From assembly GCA_028023455.1 (NCBI GenBank), contig JAQFVV010012405.1:7089334-7153333 (forward strand): a stretch of DNA of 64,000 nt, read 5' to 3'. The first letter of the stretch is position 1. The number at the start of each line of letters is the position of its first letter. Positions 12,700 through 25,660 of this stretch are shown here, piece after piece. The translations under genes were made by a program, and so were the position numbers. The notes under the pieces are model-generated. The model searched no databases and had not been told where the DNA came from. It was given only the letters and a program-made list of their open reading frames with translations. This stretch comes from Epiperipatus broadwayi (lineage: Eukaryota; Onychophora; Udeonychophora; Euonychophora; Peripatidae).

Positions 12700-14896
12700 C
12701 TTTGTAATTCAACACTATTTTTGAGTATAATTAATCAATTTCTCACCATAGATATTCTCTATCATTTCTATGGCTTCTTATTCTCACATTTCAACATTAT
12801 ATATATACTTGGAATTGTGACTCATCATTCTCCTCTGCTTATTGAGTAAATATTTGCATAATTAGCATTCATTTATCTATACTTTGTATATTTGCATGCA
12901 TTAATGTTTTAGTGTCCAACAATGAGAATGTTATCTCATCTGATTGTTGTTACATATAGTATTTTAATTTTGACATCACTTTATGTATATACCCACCCTC
13001 ATATATATATATTTAATATCAATTTAGTCCAGATATAAACTTTAAAACTTATTTAAAGATTAATATATCTATTTTTGTTAAACACATTTATAAGCTATAT
13101 TTAATCTAAACGTTTTTTTCTCATGTGAAATATCTTAGATATATATGATCATGTAACTTTGATTACATATAAAGATATCAATAAGGTCAATGACTCTCTA
13201 GATTTATGTCATGCTGAACTAGCATTATTACAACCTCTTATATGCCATTATCTTTGTGCAGTGTTTATCAATATCAAATTATTACACTTTATCGTGAAGG
13301 AATCAAACATATTGCACATACAATTATGTTCCTATTGTTGGCAAACAAATATTTTAACAATTTTTTATGTTCAAATTTACTAGTTCTTATGATTGACGTA
13401 TATGAAAGTTCTAAATATATTAGTACATACTATGAAAAAAATAGGATGGAATGAATTAATTATTCTGCATAGTTATGTTTAATATATTTGTGTTTAATTA
13501 GTATTTAAAATGCATATTTGGGTTTAAAATGATATGATAAAATTTTAAATTAAAAATTATTAGTAACAATCATTAAAGTGTTTTTTCTGATGAAAATGAT
13601 GTCTTAGTCACATGAATAGTATATTTCGCACCTTTACAATAAATTACCATAATATTAGATATACTTAAAGTATTTAAAGTGGGGTAATGGAGTAAAACTT
13701 TTAATTATATCTAATATCTCAATTATAACTGCATTGGCTATTTAAAAATCTGTTTACTTTTTGCGATGCGTAATGAATAAACAAAAATGTTTATATTTGT
13801 GCGTGTAGTGTGTGTGTGTGTTTGTATACATCAGTGCATGAGTATAATGAAATGTGCATACATTTTTCATACACATTTTTTTTTTAAAAAAAAAAAAACA
13901 ACTAAATATATTACTCGAACTAGTAAAATGTTTTAGTTTTCGAATCATTGCAACACTTTATGGAGTGTAGTGTTCCATTTAGTTCACCTTTCTGCACCTA
14001 ATTAAAGATCAGCGCGGTCTTTTCTTCTTGTTTTCATTTCATTAATTCTTTTTGTTATCCAGATATCCTAGTATGTCATGTGAACAAATTGTTTCTTTTG
14101 ATAATTAAAGAAAATAAGTTTAGCATATAATGAAATTTACATCTGAATGAATTGTTCAAAAAAGTGTAAAACTGGCAGTCAACTGTTACCAGCTGACTTG
14201 ATATCAAATGGGTAATTATTCATAAGAAAGCAAAGACTGAAATTATTAGAAGTAATCCAGCTGTTAGATCTTTTATCTTAATTACTTGCATTGTTTATTA
14301 TTATCTTTTTTTATATAATTTTATATACAGTCATTCTGTTTTATATTCGTATGTGGATGGCGAAGAGAAATCAGATTTTCAATTTAACAGTATTTTTTGT
14401 TACTTTTAAAACTATTATATATATATATGAAGTGTTTGTTTAAATTTAAAAAATTTTAGAATTAATATATTTGCATAATTTTTGTTAATCTAATGATGTT
14501 TTTTTATTATAATTTTAAATTATATATTTTTAATAAATATTTGAAAACATAGCGTGATCCTGAAACAGTTCATTAATGGGTAGATTATAAATATATATAT
14601 ATGAATAAGTATATAATTTATAGCAGCGACAAATTATATTTTATATAAAATTAAATATAGGCCAATTCGAGTTTATCAAAGTTTATTACTATTTTTTATA
14701 TTATAGATTTTAATTATTTTTCTTTTATTAAGTAATAAATCTACATCTCAAAGTGATCTTTAAGACTTTATTATTAAAAGTAAATAATTTGTTTTAAAAA
14801 AATAAATAAATCATAGTTAATGGAACAGCTAAAATTTTTGGCCCCTACGCAAAATTTCAAAAAAGTGTCTGTAATATTTATAATATATATCTTATA
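12700..14896. other. Non-coding A+T-rich DNA
   Basis: A T10/A12 junction at about 13879-13900 and short (TG)n/(TA)n tracts are visible. Nothing gene-like is seen. Confidence 0.5.
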
Positions 14897-15330
14897 ATAT
14901 AGAGAGTGTACCAATAGCTCAAACAAGCTTTTAATTGATAAGTGCTGTAAGAGAAACTATTTAAAATCTCTATCTGGAACGTTCCTATCCCCAGATCAAT
15001 TGTTTTTGAGTTTATGGCTTACCTCTGTGAGGAGCTAGAACATCCAGTCATTAGATCTAAAATATCAACTCAAAACCAGCACTTATTTAATAAGTTATAT
15101 TTAAGTAGAAACTCTGAAATTTTTGGATATTATGTATTAAATAAGTGCTGTTTTTGAGTTGATATTTTAGATCTAGTGTCTGGGTGTTCTAGCTCCTCAC
15201 TGAGGCGAGACATAAACTTGAAACCAATTGGTCTGGGGATAGAAATGTTCCAGATAAAGATTTTAATTATTTTCTCTTACTGCACTTATGAATTAAACGT
15301 TTGTTTGAGCTATTGGTGCACTCTCTATAT
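14897..15330. repeat. Foldback repeat, family A' (195-bp arms)
   Basis: Inverted arms at 14897-15091 and 15136-15330 are separated by a 44-bp spacer and pair with scattered mismatches. Each arm reads, from the centre outward: an A+T-rich block, a pyrimidine-rich stem (GCTCCTCA), a degraded hammerhead region and an outer block ending AGAGAG/CTCTCT. A further diverged outer half lies at 33455-33700. Shared wording (CTCCTCACTGA..., GAAAC, TCTGGGGATA) ties it to family A at 21413-21939. Confidence 0.85.
15194..15239 (+). ncRNA. Degraded hammerhead ribozyme motif, family A'
   Basis: Stem I (TCCTCA with TGGGGA), GAAA, an 8-bp self-complementary stem III (CCAATTGG) closed by A-T and a C at the cleavage position are all intact. 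The core reads CTGAGGCGA instead of CTGANGA, an apparent two-base insertion, and stem II is poor. The left-arm counterpart (minus strand) is more decayed. Probably inactive. Confidence 0.5.
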
Positions 15331-18025
15331 TACATATTTGTAAATACAAGCTTATAAAACCAATGACATGCTATATATGACTTGCTTTATTGATTACTAT
15401 AATATATATCTTAATTTTTTTTTTCAAATATATATAAAATAAAAAGATTTCAAAGTCCTAGGGGCCCATATGCACTGTTGTGAATTGCTTCACAATAATC
15501 TTGCCACTGACCTTAAATGATAATAACGTTTTTAACTATGTCTTCTAATAACTTTTAAGATACGCACACACACACAGTTCATAATTCAGATTATGAAAAA
15601 AAAATTTCGATGTAAGATCAATGCCTTATCAACGATATAATATAGTTGTCCTTATCTACATGATTGAAGTCGTCAAATGATATGTAATATACATGTTAGT
15701 TTTGTATACATAATACATTTAAATTGTAAGTTCTATATCATCATCAGTGTAGTCTGTGATGGTGTGGCAGTGGAGGTATAGTAGATTTGAAAGTAAATGT
15801 TCTTGGGTGGTTCTTGGATGTCGCATGTACTCTTGAGCAATTAATTTATTCGATCATTTTATTAATATTTTTATCATCACTCCACTGCAAGTAGAAGCCT
15901 TTTAGAAGTTGTGTTGTTGAAGAAATTTTTTTTTGTCAAGTCATTTCACATGTTGTCATTTCACAGTCATACAAACATCATGAAACAAAGTATGGCAGTC
16001 TAAATATCCTTATTAGCCATTTGATAATAAAGAATACCTATTTTCTAGAAGTAATTTTTTATATTCAGATAACAGAAGGTGCCATTCAATTATGTACTAT
16101 CCATGATTTCAATATCTTTTTTATACTAAATCCAAGAATATTTATTGACAGCCAAAATGGAAACATATCCAATTGTAATTGATATATAAGCTGATGTATT
16201 ATTGTTTCTCCATGATTTCATTATAGATGTAAAAAAAGACAAAATAATATTGGATATTTTTGTTAAGTAAATATATGCATAAGAAAATAATTGAAGAAAG
16301 GCTAACTACACACAATTAGAGCTTCTTCATTCTGCTTGTATTCACTTTTTAATCTTCTTCTTAGCAAATTTCATGTTATCTCAAAATGGCACTGCTGTTT
16401 TAATTTGGTGAAAAAAATTACCTTGGATGGCATTTAAACCCTCTGTATGCCAATAAAAAATATAATTTAGTTTTGTTTTTATTAATAGATTGCAAATGTT
16501 AATATCAAAATTTAAAGATATAGTGTTCAAATCTTTCACTAGAGAATTAAATTTGCATAAAATGATTGTATTTGTTTACATTTTACTTTTCAGGTAGAAA
16601 CAGTTGTACTTTTTTGTGTGTTTTTATATTGTTATTTAATAATAAAAATATATTTATTTTAATTGATAATTATATTAGAAGGAATGTTAGCAAGGGAAAA
16701 AATTGTATTATTTTCATTAATGCAAAAAAAAATTTCCCTTAATTAATAACTTTCACAAGTGTTTTACTCTTTTAGTTGTTAAAAATTAATTTTAGTAATA
16801 AATGTATTAAAAAATAGTTGTGTTTAATCAAAATATGATTCAAAATTGAAAGTCACATATATGAAAATTAAATTTTGCAAATTTACCTTCATTTTAATTA
16901 CAATATTTGGCCATTGATATGTTAATATTAAATGGACCAGACTCCATTAATAGAAAGGCAGCCATTACACCTGGATAATATCTCATTGTATTTAACAAAT
17001 CTTTGGATTCAAATATTCACATTTGAGAACTTTTTACCCAATTATGAATTGCATCAGAAATCTTTGCTTACCAAACATCTAATCTGTAACTGAGTCAATT
17101 TCTTATTTTCAATACATTTATAAAGTATTTATACATTGTATAATTATTTTATTTTAAAAATTTTTAATATTATAAATATACAGTATGATATCTAAATATT
17201 TATTGGGGAAATTTGAGAATAGAAATAAGTAAATTGTACCTTGTTATTTTTTTTAAAGAAGTATTTACATTTTTAATGAATTTTAAAATCTTGTTTTCTT
17301 TCTTTAAAAAAATCTAAAATAAGAAGTAACATATGTTTATAATATAAAACCATCATTAATGTATTTTAAAATGAAAGTTTTAACCATAGCATTTTTGTTT
17401 GCATCATTTTAGCAAATGTCTTTTATCTCATTCAGCCATGTTATATTTGATATCTTTCTAAAATTTGTACAATTTTCAGGATCTGGTTTATGACTTCCAT
17501 TGTCCAATTTATTATCAACCCTTCTAATATCATATCCAACCAAATTATATTTTCAGTCTTTTAATTATTTACAAGAATGTTACTGACATATGTTTATTTT
17601 TTCAATATTGGACTCTTCATAATCCTGTATACCCCTAAAACTTAACACCATTAAATTTTGGCAGTTAAAAAATACTAAAAATTCTACAATCAATTCTTAG
17701 TGGAATATTTTTAAAACATATATCAATCTGTTCATCCAAATGTGCAATTCATCACTTGCTGCTAAAATATCACATCTTTCTAACAATTTAGCTATTTTTT
17801 TTCATTTCAACATCCAATAATTTATACTTCACTTTATGATTTGTAATCATATTACTACTATTCTATTTTGATTGTCGCATACTTATAAGTAAAATTGGAT
17901 AGAAAGTATTTATTAAAATCTTTTTTATAGCTTCATAAGAATGTATTCTTATTGTAATCTGATTCATTTATATTGAAAGCATTCTATCTAGTTGAATGTT
18001 TTTAGATATACTTAGAGGAGATTTG
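15331..18025. other. Non-coding A+T-rich DNA
   Basis: The first about 70 bp past the family A' arm (ATATATGACTTGCTTTATTGATTA) recur at 33640-33670, so they belong to that repeat. The rest shows no exon or element that I can name. Confidence 0.5.
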
Positions 18026-18365
18026 AACATAGACTTTCAAGCTCCTTTCAGCTATCCAATCCATCTTATATACCTGATATATATGACTACATACATGCAA
18101 AAAAGATAAATCTTCAATATATGTATTTCATGTTGAACCAGCACTCATCAGTTGGTCCAGATCATCATCTCTCACGTATATATATATATATATGTAGATT
18201 TAATCTGTGCTTAGTGTATATTAAAATAGCAAATCTTCAAACTTTAATAGATAGGCTTCAATCTTTTCCATTCTCCAATTCTTCAGCCATCCATATTATT
18301 AAAAATCTGATGATGGAATGCTCAAAATCCTTGTTAATGCCAATATTATTTTCCTACTCATAAAG
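18026..18365 (-). repeat. Family B repeat, single partial copy
   Basis: Matches the family B units at 24710-25762, 35580-36052 and 51657-52110. On the minus strand it starts inside the unit, crosses the hammerhead motif and ends with the GAAAGTCT...TTCAAATC block that resembles a Pol III B box. There is no inverted partner, so this is a solitary, 5'-truncated copy. Confidence 0.75.
18114..18156 (-). ncRNA. Hammerhead ribozyme motif, family B
   Basis: Minus strand: stem I ACCAA (3' partner partly decayed), core CTGATGA, stem II beginning GTGC with a TGGTTC-type loop, GAAA, self-complementary stem III TACATA/TATGTA type closed by A-T, then A at the cleavage site. One pair in stem II is lost. 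The G-T closing pair of stem II is better here than in the T-T form of other copies. Confidence 0.55.
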
Positions 18366-19373
18366 GTTTTTATTAAAGTAATAGAGTCCCTTTTTTACAA
18401 TACTACTCTTCCTTTTTACAAATAGCTTAGTTTAGGTTTTTTTAAATAATGTACAATTGAACTTTTTTGTAATTTCATGATATAAAAGATATTTTCCATA
18501 TCTCACAATGGCAAATTCATTGGTGAATAACTGAATTAGAATTGACAGAGATTTTTTTTATATTTTATTTTCAACTTTAAATAAAAGTTTATTTATTCAA
18601 GCAATTTTAAAAATGAGAAAATATATATATATTTATTTCACTTTGTTTTATCTTTCTGTAAACATGGCAATGTATTAGTGAAGTTAGCATAAACACTAAT
18701 GTTTTATTTGTTTATTGATTTAAAACACACACATACACACACATGCATACGATTTGGAAATTCAATTATATAGGGCATTGCAAACCATTAACTGTAATTA
18801 CCTTGATTTCTTTTAAGCAATTTGACACAGGTCAGGGACCAGGTAATTTAAAATAACTTCATTTTTTAATCATTTATATATTTAAATTAAATTATTTATT
18901 ACTTTATTTTGATTAACTATAAAAATCAATTGTGTGCGTATTATGCACACACAAATATTTGAAATTAAATAAATTTTATTCAACAAAGAGTTTACAGTAT
19001 CGGAGAAATTAATTTTTTTTTTTTTTTTATAATTTACAACAATATATCGGTTTCCAATTTATTTTGTTTACAGATGGAGTAAACCACTAAATGAAATTAA
19101 AATAAAACAGAAGTTCAACTTTACGTTTTAACATACAACTTTTAATTATTATTTATTTATAAAATAGTATGTATTATACAATTTGCATAGTATTATGGGA
19201 GACTATTGCCATGCAATGTAATATCCACTGATTAATTAGCACTTAATAAAATAATCACATGATTAATTGATCAGAAATCATGTGCCATTTATTAAGCACT
19301 AGAAGTAATACATTGCGCGTCGATTTACGAGTCTGTAGTCTTTTTTGTCCTTTACCATTATACCAAATCACAC
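18366..19373. other. Non-coding A+T-rich DNA
   Basis: Only short simple repeats ((CA)n near 18725, a T-run near 19013-19028) are seen. Confidence 0.5.
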
Positions 19374-19920
19374 ACCATCATCATCATTCGCAAACATTAT
19401 CGATCTACTGCAGGATGAAGGTCCCTCCAAGTTTAATACAGTTTAGTTTCTTCAATTTCTAGCATTGCTTTTCCACATCATACCAGCAAACATTCTTTTC
19501 CATCCATCCATCCCACATGTGGTCTTTTTCTGGGTCTTTTATAATCTCTTGGGATCCAGTTTAAGATTTCAAATTCTCCATCTATTATTATCTCTTTTGA
19601 CAGTGTGTCCAGCCCAGCTCCATTTCAGTTTTTTAAATGTGTTTTGCTAATTCTTACTTATTGATTTGAGATTTGGATACTTAACGGAAGTGACACAGAG
19701 ATTTCAGGCCACTCAATAAAGTATAGAGAGAGCTACATTTGTAGCAACACATAGGGATTAAAAATGAAATATACAGGTGAGAAAACAAATATGTGTTGCT
19801 GATATCATTGAAAAAATTAACCCTCCTGTATTCTGATAGATTTCTTTGTCTCACATGCTTTAAGCTTTTAACTTCCTTTTTAAACACTTAGGCATATTTT
19901 CTTTTCATATTAAATTATGT
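19374..19920 (-). pseudogene. RTE-type LINE 3' end, with internal inversion
   Basis: The segment 19374-19645 is the minus-strand 3' end of the same RTE family seen intact at 63163-64000: (TGA)n tail, then the block encoding the C-terminal LGET..LQ region and the PHVRWMDE-like region. From about 19647 to 19870 the same element continues in the opposite orientation; the segment matching 63420-63590 is flipped. About 19871-19915 returns to the original orientation (matching 63606-63650). So one copy carries a clean internal inversion of about 220 bp. Stops and frameshifts make it non-functional. Confidence 0.8.
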
Positions 19921-21412
19921 ACAATAAAATAAATAATTTTTTTAGAATTAAATGGTTCCATTGTTTAGGAGTTTATAAAAAAGTTGAGCATTAGAAAATG
20001 ATAGAGACTTTAAATTTCAGAATCCATTATTCTACTAATATACTAAACCATACAGAGAGAAAAATAATTGAATGGCTTATTGCTCAAATTATAGAAATTT
20101 TGAACATCAGAAATAACAGCGGAAAATATAACCTATGAACTTAGTATTCTGGAGCCCATCATTCTATCATACTAAGGTATGCTAGTCTGCATATTCAATA
20201 ATTAGCCACAAATAAGATTAGCAGCCTTAGTCTACAATGTGTACATAGTGTAATGATTCCAATGCATGAGGATTAATTGGGAACAATTAATAAGCAATGT
20301 CAGGCCATTTTACATCCTTGAAAACTGGAATGTAGTTCTCTTTTGCTCTGAATACTTTTATATTTTCTTTCTATTTTTTATCATTCTTTTACTCTCTTTT
20401 TTAATTTAGCTTATTATCTTTTAGTTACTTAGTCTGATATAAGCCATATTTAAAATGGGTTTCTCATTCCAAAAGTAATTTGTCTATAACAACTTTGACA
20501 ATGGCAATGTGTATTTATGTAATGTTTTCATCCTTTAGTAACATCTATGGCAATTTTGATTTCATTCTAGTTTTGTTTTCTTTGCATGCATACATACATA
20601 CATACATATATAATTTAAAGAGAGTCATTGGTATTAGGAAATTATTGATGGAAGCAATTGCAATGCATTGAGAGATTTTAATTGTGATTTTTTATAAACT
20701 GAATGCAATCAATAGATTTGCAATAAGAGTTTTATTTGGTAAATGACTGATTGCTTCATAATCCAATTTAGGTTTTTTTCTTGTGTCGTTAAATCTGTTT
20801 AGGTTATATTGGTTAACTTTATTGGTGAATTTTTTATTTAAATGTCAAATAGTTGCCAAATCAATAATAACAATAGTAACATAATAAGATTAGTGGCAAA
20901 GCAGCCACTACTTGATTACAATAGTCTGTAAGACTTGAATGTTGGATATTGCTATTTCTAAGAAATTGTAAAGATTTAAAATTGATATAGGTGTCTCTAA
21001 TGAAAATTAAGTGAATCCATAAATGGCTAAAAAAAAATTTTTTTAAAGTTGTTCGTCTAATAAAAGGAAACTGTATGATAGTGAATTTATTGTGAAATTA
21101 TACATGGCATTTGCCCTTTTTTTGAATTTTCTAGTCATATCAATGAAAGGCTAATGATATTGAAAATTGATTTGTACATTGATACCTGTTTCCATTTTAT
21201 CAGTGATTAAGGTCTAATATTAGGTTTAAAAAGTTTAGATATTGAAAGTTTTTATTCTTTCCACTTATATTTACTACAAATATTTTCAGATATAGAAAAC
21301 TATGACCTAAAGTTATTAAAAGTAATGCTGTTGATTGACTGTAAAATGTCTGTTGTTAAACCATTAAGCATCACATGATCACATTTCCTATACTAGCACA
21401 TTAATTGTTGAT
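19921..21412. other. Non-coding A+T-rich DNA
   Basis: No exon or named element. A short (ATAC)n run lies at about 20590-20608. Confidence 0.5.
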
Positions 21413-21523
21413 AAACAGAGCAAAACTCTCCATACAGTATTGCCATCTGTGCTAAACAGAGTAATCAATGGATGCCAGAAGGCTTGTGCATAAAATCCCT
21501 GTCTAATGCCTACTCATCCAATA

Positions 21524-21565
21524 TCCCCAGACTAGTTTCTGGCTTGTGGCCTTCGTCAGTGAGGA
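21524..21565 (-). ncRNA. Hammerhead ribozyme motif, family A left arm
   Basis: Exact mirror copy of the motif at 21787-21828, read on the minus strand toward the left end of the palindrome. Confidence 0.65.
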
Positions 21566-21786
21566 GCTTTGGATCTGAGAGCACTGCATCTAGATCTTAG
21601 GATCTAATGCAACCCTCTAGCAACCACCTTTTATCTCTACTTAACTACTAAACTATGAGAATGAAAATATTTTTTGTGTTTTCAATTTCATTCTCATAGT
21701 TTAGTAGTTAAGTAGAGATAAAAGGTGGTTGCTAGAGGGTTGCATTAGATCCTAAGATCTAGATGCAGTGCTCTCAGATCCAAAGC

Positions 21787-21828
21787 TCCTCACTGACGAA
21801 GGCCACAAGCCAGAAACTAGTCTGGGGA
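21787..21828 (+). ncRNA. Hammerhead ribozyme motif, family A right arm
   Basis: Type I layout: stem I TCCTCA/TGGGGA (6 bp, one G-T); core CTGACGA (21793-21799); stem II GGC-CACAA-GCC; GAAA (21813-21816); stem III the self-complementary CTAG closed by A-T; C at cleavage position 17 (21822). The one flaw is an A-A instead of a pair at the base of stem II. Very short, palindromic stem III is the hallmark of metazoan hammerheads (Penelope-like elements, retrozymes, satellites) that work as dimers; that part is family knowledge. Confidence 0.7.
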
Positions 21829-21939
21829 TATTGGATGAGTAGGCATTAGACAGGGATTTTATGCACAAGCCTTCTGGCATCCATTGATTACTCTGTTTAG
21901 CACAGATGGCAATACTGTATGGAGAGTTTTGCTCTGTTT

Positions 21940-24709
21940 GTCTGTTGTTATTAGTTCACACTTAAAAATAATTTGTCTTATGGATTATATTGTAATTAAG
22001 AGACAAAATATAAAATAATCATTTGCAGATGTAGATTATTGGACTATGGTTGAATCCATGAGCTAAGGTCCATGGACTGAAATTCATACCTGACATTTTT
22101 GATACTCGAATGTCATATGATTTCTTGAAGAATTAACTATAAGACAAAGTTATGACAACTAAAAAAATTGATTCTATTTTAAACAAGTAGATAAAAATTT
22201 TGATTTTTTTTTTGGCAGAGGTGTTGCCAGAGTGAAGTTTAAACTCTTTAAAAATACCATTCTTTTTTTTTCTTTTATTTATAAATGTATTCTTTTATGC
22301 TGGAATAACCAAAAGTCAACAAATGAATAAAATTGTAATGAATTACTTATGATGACACTGATTTCTGACAAATCTTTATATATATATTTGTAATGTTAAA
22401 TATAGGGAAGTTGGTAAATAATAAAATAAATATTATTAACTTCCACAGTATATCCTATAGTTCATGGTCACATGTAGTGTGCAATAGAACCTATAGAAGA
22501 TAGAGATCTAAGTGAGAAAAATAAATAAATAATTCTATTATATCCAAAAAGGTTTTACAACTAAAGTCTGAGATTCATATGATTGGTTTCTTTACAAGCA
22601 ATTCAACAAGTTATCATAAATCAATTAAATAGCATAGTCTCAATAAATGATAGGGATCCTACTCTTTCTGTGTGATCTTTACTTTTATTTGCCTAAATAA
22701 CAATTCTCCAATTACACATCTCAGAAAAGTTAGAACTTAAAGTCTCTCTCTCCCAGTTAGTTTTTAAATAATGTGAAGATGATGGCTTAAATTTAGTATT
22801 GATGATATTACATGAATGTTATCTAGAGCATGACTACTACATAACTAATCTAAATCACCAAATTTATCTTATTATATCCCATAATGCTAGTTTTAGTAAC
22901 TATGATAACTAATTACATATATTAAATCTAAAACTTAATATTACCACACACTTTGAATAACAATATATACTTCAGATTGTTCATGTAATTGAGAATAAAG
23001 AAATATATAAGCTTTAAACATTAATAAAACAGATAATTTAATAAAATAGAATTTGAACACAGTACAAAATGAATATTTTTCCACCATAAATGCTGAATAA
23101 ATCTATTGACCTTTGTTAATATTTATATTTAAAATATTAGTTTTAAAACCAAACTATTTTCAATTTGACATGTATTATCTCAAAAAATATTTACATAAAA
23201 AAAATGATACACTCTGTATTAATATAATCACTAATATGTAAATGTCGGTTTATATATATATATATTAATAAATTATGCACAGATATTCCTGGATAGTATT
23301 CCATTTATATATATTGTAAACAGGGGGTTTCCTTGACTACAGATTGAGATTGTTGACTGTTATTGATATTGGTTAATTGTTGACTGCTTTCATGTATTTA
23401 CATTTGTAAACCCTTGTAACCTTGATCATTATTAACTTTATTATCTAAATAGTACATTGTTTCAGTGGAATTTGAAACTTATAAATAATTTTTTGTTAGT
23501 CTGCTTTTGGAACAGGTTATATTTGCCTGTTTAATTGCGTTTATTTAAACTTCTTTGAATTAATAATCTCACTCTCTTTAGTCAAGTTTTAATTGTTAAT
23601 ATCTATATAAACATTACACCTTAGATAAAGATGGGTTTCCAACTTTATTGTAAAATGGAGGTAGCCTTGACTATAGATTGAGATTGTTCACTGATATTGA
23701 TATTGTTTATGTGTTGACAGGTTTCATGTATATGAACAGGTGCAATTAATAGTTCTAATTTTTTTTATGAAATGAGACGGTGGTTCCTAATCCCATTACA
23801 TGTGAACAAGCATTATGAGGCAAGGGAAAGAAAAAAAAGCATTGAAAATATTAATAAAGCACTAAATATCATATAAATAGACAATATAATAAAAATATAT
23901 TTTTAAATGCAACTAAAAATTAGTGATGAAGAAATTCCAAAACTTAGTTAAAACAAATAAATGTAATGATCTTATCTAATCCTTTTAGGTTACGAATTTC
24001 TGTGTGCGATTTTTGAATAACTCTTTGTGTGCGTGCAGTAAGATGCCTCTAGTGGTTTCAATTCTTTCCAGTTCTTATTTTTTTGATGAACACTGTCTTT
24101 ACATTGACAAATTACTTCTTTTTGCTTTAGGATTATTTCTCCTTTAAACAATTAAAATTCTATTGAGGTTGCATTACTTCATGTGGATATCTTAAGAGGG
24201 AGAAATAGGGTCAAAACTGAAAACATTTTGGAAAGTCTAATGAATTATATCTCATCACGACTTTCAACGAATGATGAATTTAACTGCACATTTCGATAAT
24301 AATAGCAAAATAATAAATTTTTATACAGTTATAATGCAAGATAATTTCAGTTCCTACATGAATTGCCAAGTTCTTCATATTTCACTACAATTATTTATTA
24401 AATTATGAGATAGAACTTTTCTTGTGCTAACTTTATTGCAAAAACAGCCCACATGAACTTAATAGACAGTTATTAAATGTAAAATGTTCATTGACTTCAA
24501 TGTGAATCGTTGAAATCTATGTTTGATACTTAAAGTAATTAAAACTCAACATTAATTTCATTTTGATTTTAATTTAAATTCAGCTAATCATCTATCTAAG
24601 TGCATATTTCTTTTATATCCATAAACAAGCTTTATTATCTATTACAAATTTATTTCCCACATTGTTTATCATATTACTCAATTCCTAATTATAATTTTAC
24701 TCAACTTAA
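21940..24709. other. Non-coding DNA with one direct-repeat pair
   Basis: About 95 bp at 23316-23410 and 23650-23745 are diverged direct repeats (both contain GATTGAGATTGTT...TTGATATTG), about 334 bp apart. Otherwise nothing is recognised. Confidence 0.5.
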
Positions 24710-24910
24710 AAAACTGAAGCACACAGACTTGTTATATATCTGGGTTCATATATCTAATATATAGGGTATATGAGCACAGAACTGAAACACACAGACTTGT
24801 TGTATACCTGGGTCTATATGAGCACAAACTTTCACATGACTGACCACTCTCCACACTATCTCATAACACTGATACACTTGAACACATATATGTTGAAAAG
24901 ATAAATAATC

Positions 24911-24954
24911 ACCAATATACATATTTCATGCTAAACCAGGAATCATCAGTTGGT
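24911..24954 (-). ncRNA. Hammerhead ribozyme motif, family B tandem unit 1
   Basis: Same layout as 25387-25430, with one substitution in stem II (CCAGGAATC instead of CCAGCAATC on the plus strand), which removes one pair. Confidence 0.6.
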
Positions 24955-25386
24955 CCAGATTACTATCTCTACACATATATGCTATAAATACTCAGATATA
25001 TATTAAGATAGCCAAACCTCACACTTTAATGGACAGGCTTCAATCTACTCCACACTGCAATTCTTCAACCATTCATCCAATTGAAAATCTGATAATGGAA
25101 TGTTCAAAGGCCACCCTGAGACCGAAATTCTTGTCACACCCATGTTGACCTAAGGTCAATCTGATCCCTCAAGTACAGGACATAATCCATTTTAATACAT
25201 ATACAAGGAATGGGCAGACATCTCTACTATGTAATAACTGAAACACACAGGCTTGTTATATACCTGTGTCTATATATGTAATATATAGGGTATATGAGCA
25301 CAGACTTTCACATGACCGACCACTCTCCACACTATCTCATAACCCTGATACACTTGCACTCATATATGTTGAAAAGATAAATAATC

Positions 25387-25430
25387 ACCAATATACATAT
25401 TTCATGCTAAACCAGCAATCATCAGTTGGT
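25387..25430 (-). ncRNA. Hammerhead ribozyme motif, family B tandem unit 2
   Basis: Minus strand: stem I ACCAA/TTGGT (5 bp, perfect); core CTGATGA; stem II TGC-TGGTTTA-GCA with a T-T at its base; GAAA; stem III TATGTA, nearly self-complementary, closed by A-T; A at the cleavage position. Lies exactly 476 bp from the motif at 24911. Confidence 0.7.
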
Positions 25431-25616
25431 CCAGATTACCATCTCTACACATGTATGCTATAAGTGCTCAGGTATATATTAAGATAGCCAAACCTCACAC
25501 TTTAATGGACAGGCTTCAATCTACACACTGCAACTCTTCAACCATCCATCCAATTGGTTTGGCTATCTTACATATCTGAGCACTTATAGCATATATGTGT
25601 AGAAATGGTAATCTGG

Positions 25617-25660
25617 ACGAACTGATGATTGCTGGTTTAGCATGAAATACGTATATTGGT
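25617..25660 (+). ncRNA. Hammerhead ribozyme motif, family B inverted unit
   Basis: Core CTGATGA (25622-25628), GAAA (25644-25647), fully self-complementary stem III TACGTA (25648-25653), A at 25655, stem I 3' strand TTGGT. One stem I base is changed (ACGAA for ACCAA). Points outward to the right, opposite to the motif at 25387. Confidence 0.65.

Larger units (their letters stand above)
21413..21939. repeat. Perfect 254-bp inverted repeat (family A foldback)
   Basis: Arms 21413-21666 and 21686-21939 are exact reverse complements by eye over all 254 bp, around a 19-bp loop. Each arm carries one outward-facing hammerhead motif. No ORF spans it and no terminal inverted repeat of a known DNA transposon is seen. 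The outer end (TGTTTAGCACAGATGGCAAT...GGAGAG) recurs as a solitary fragment at 26685-26751. Perfect identity implies very recent formation or ongoing arm-to-arm gene conversion. Transcription would give a long perfect hairpin RNA. Confidence 0.95.

Noticed and set aside
13159-13454. Overlapping ORFs of 70-74 codons
   Set aside because: Two frames are open over the same interval, and the translation shows no domain or conserved motif.
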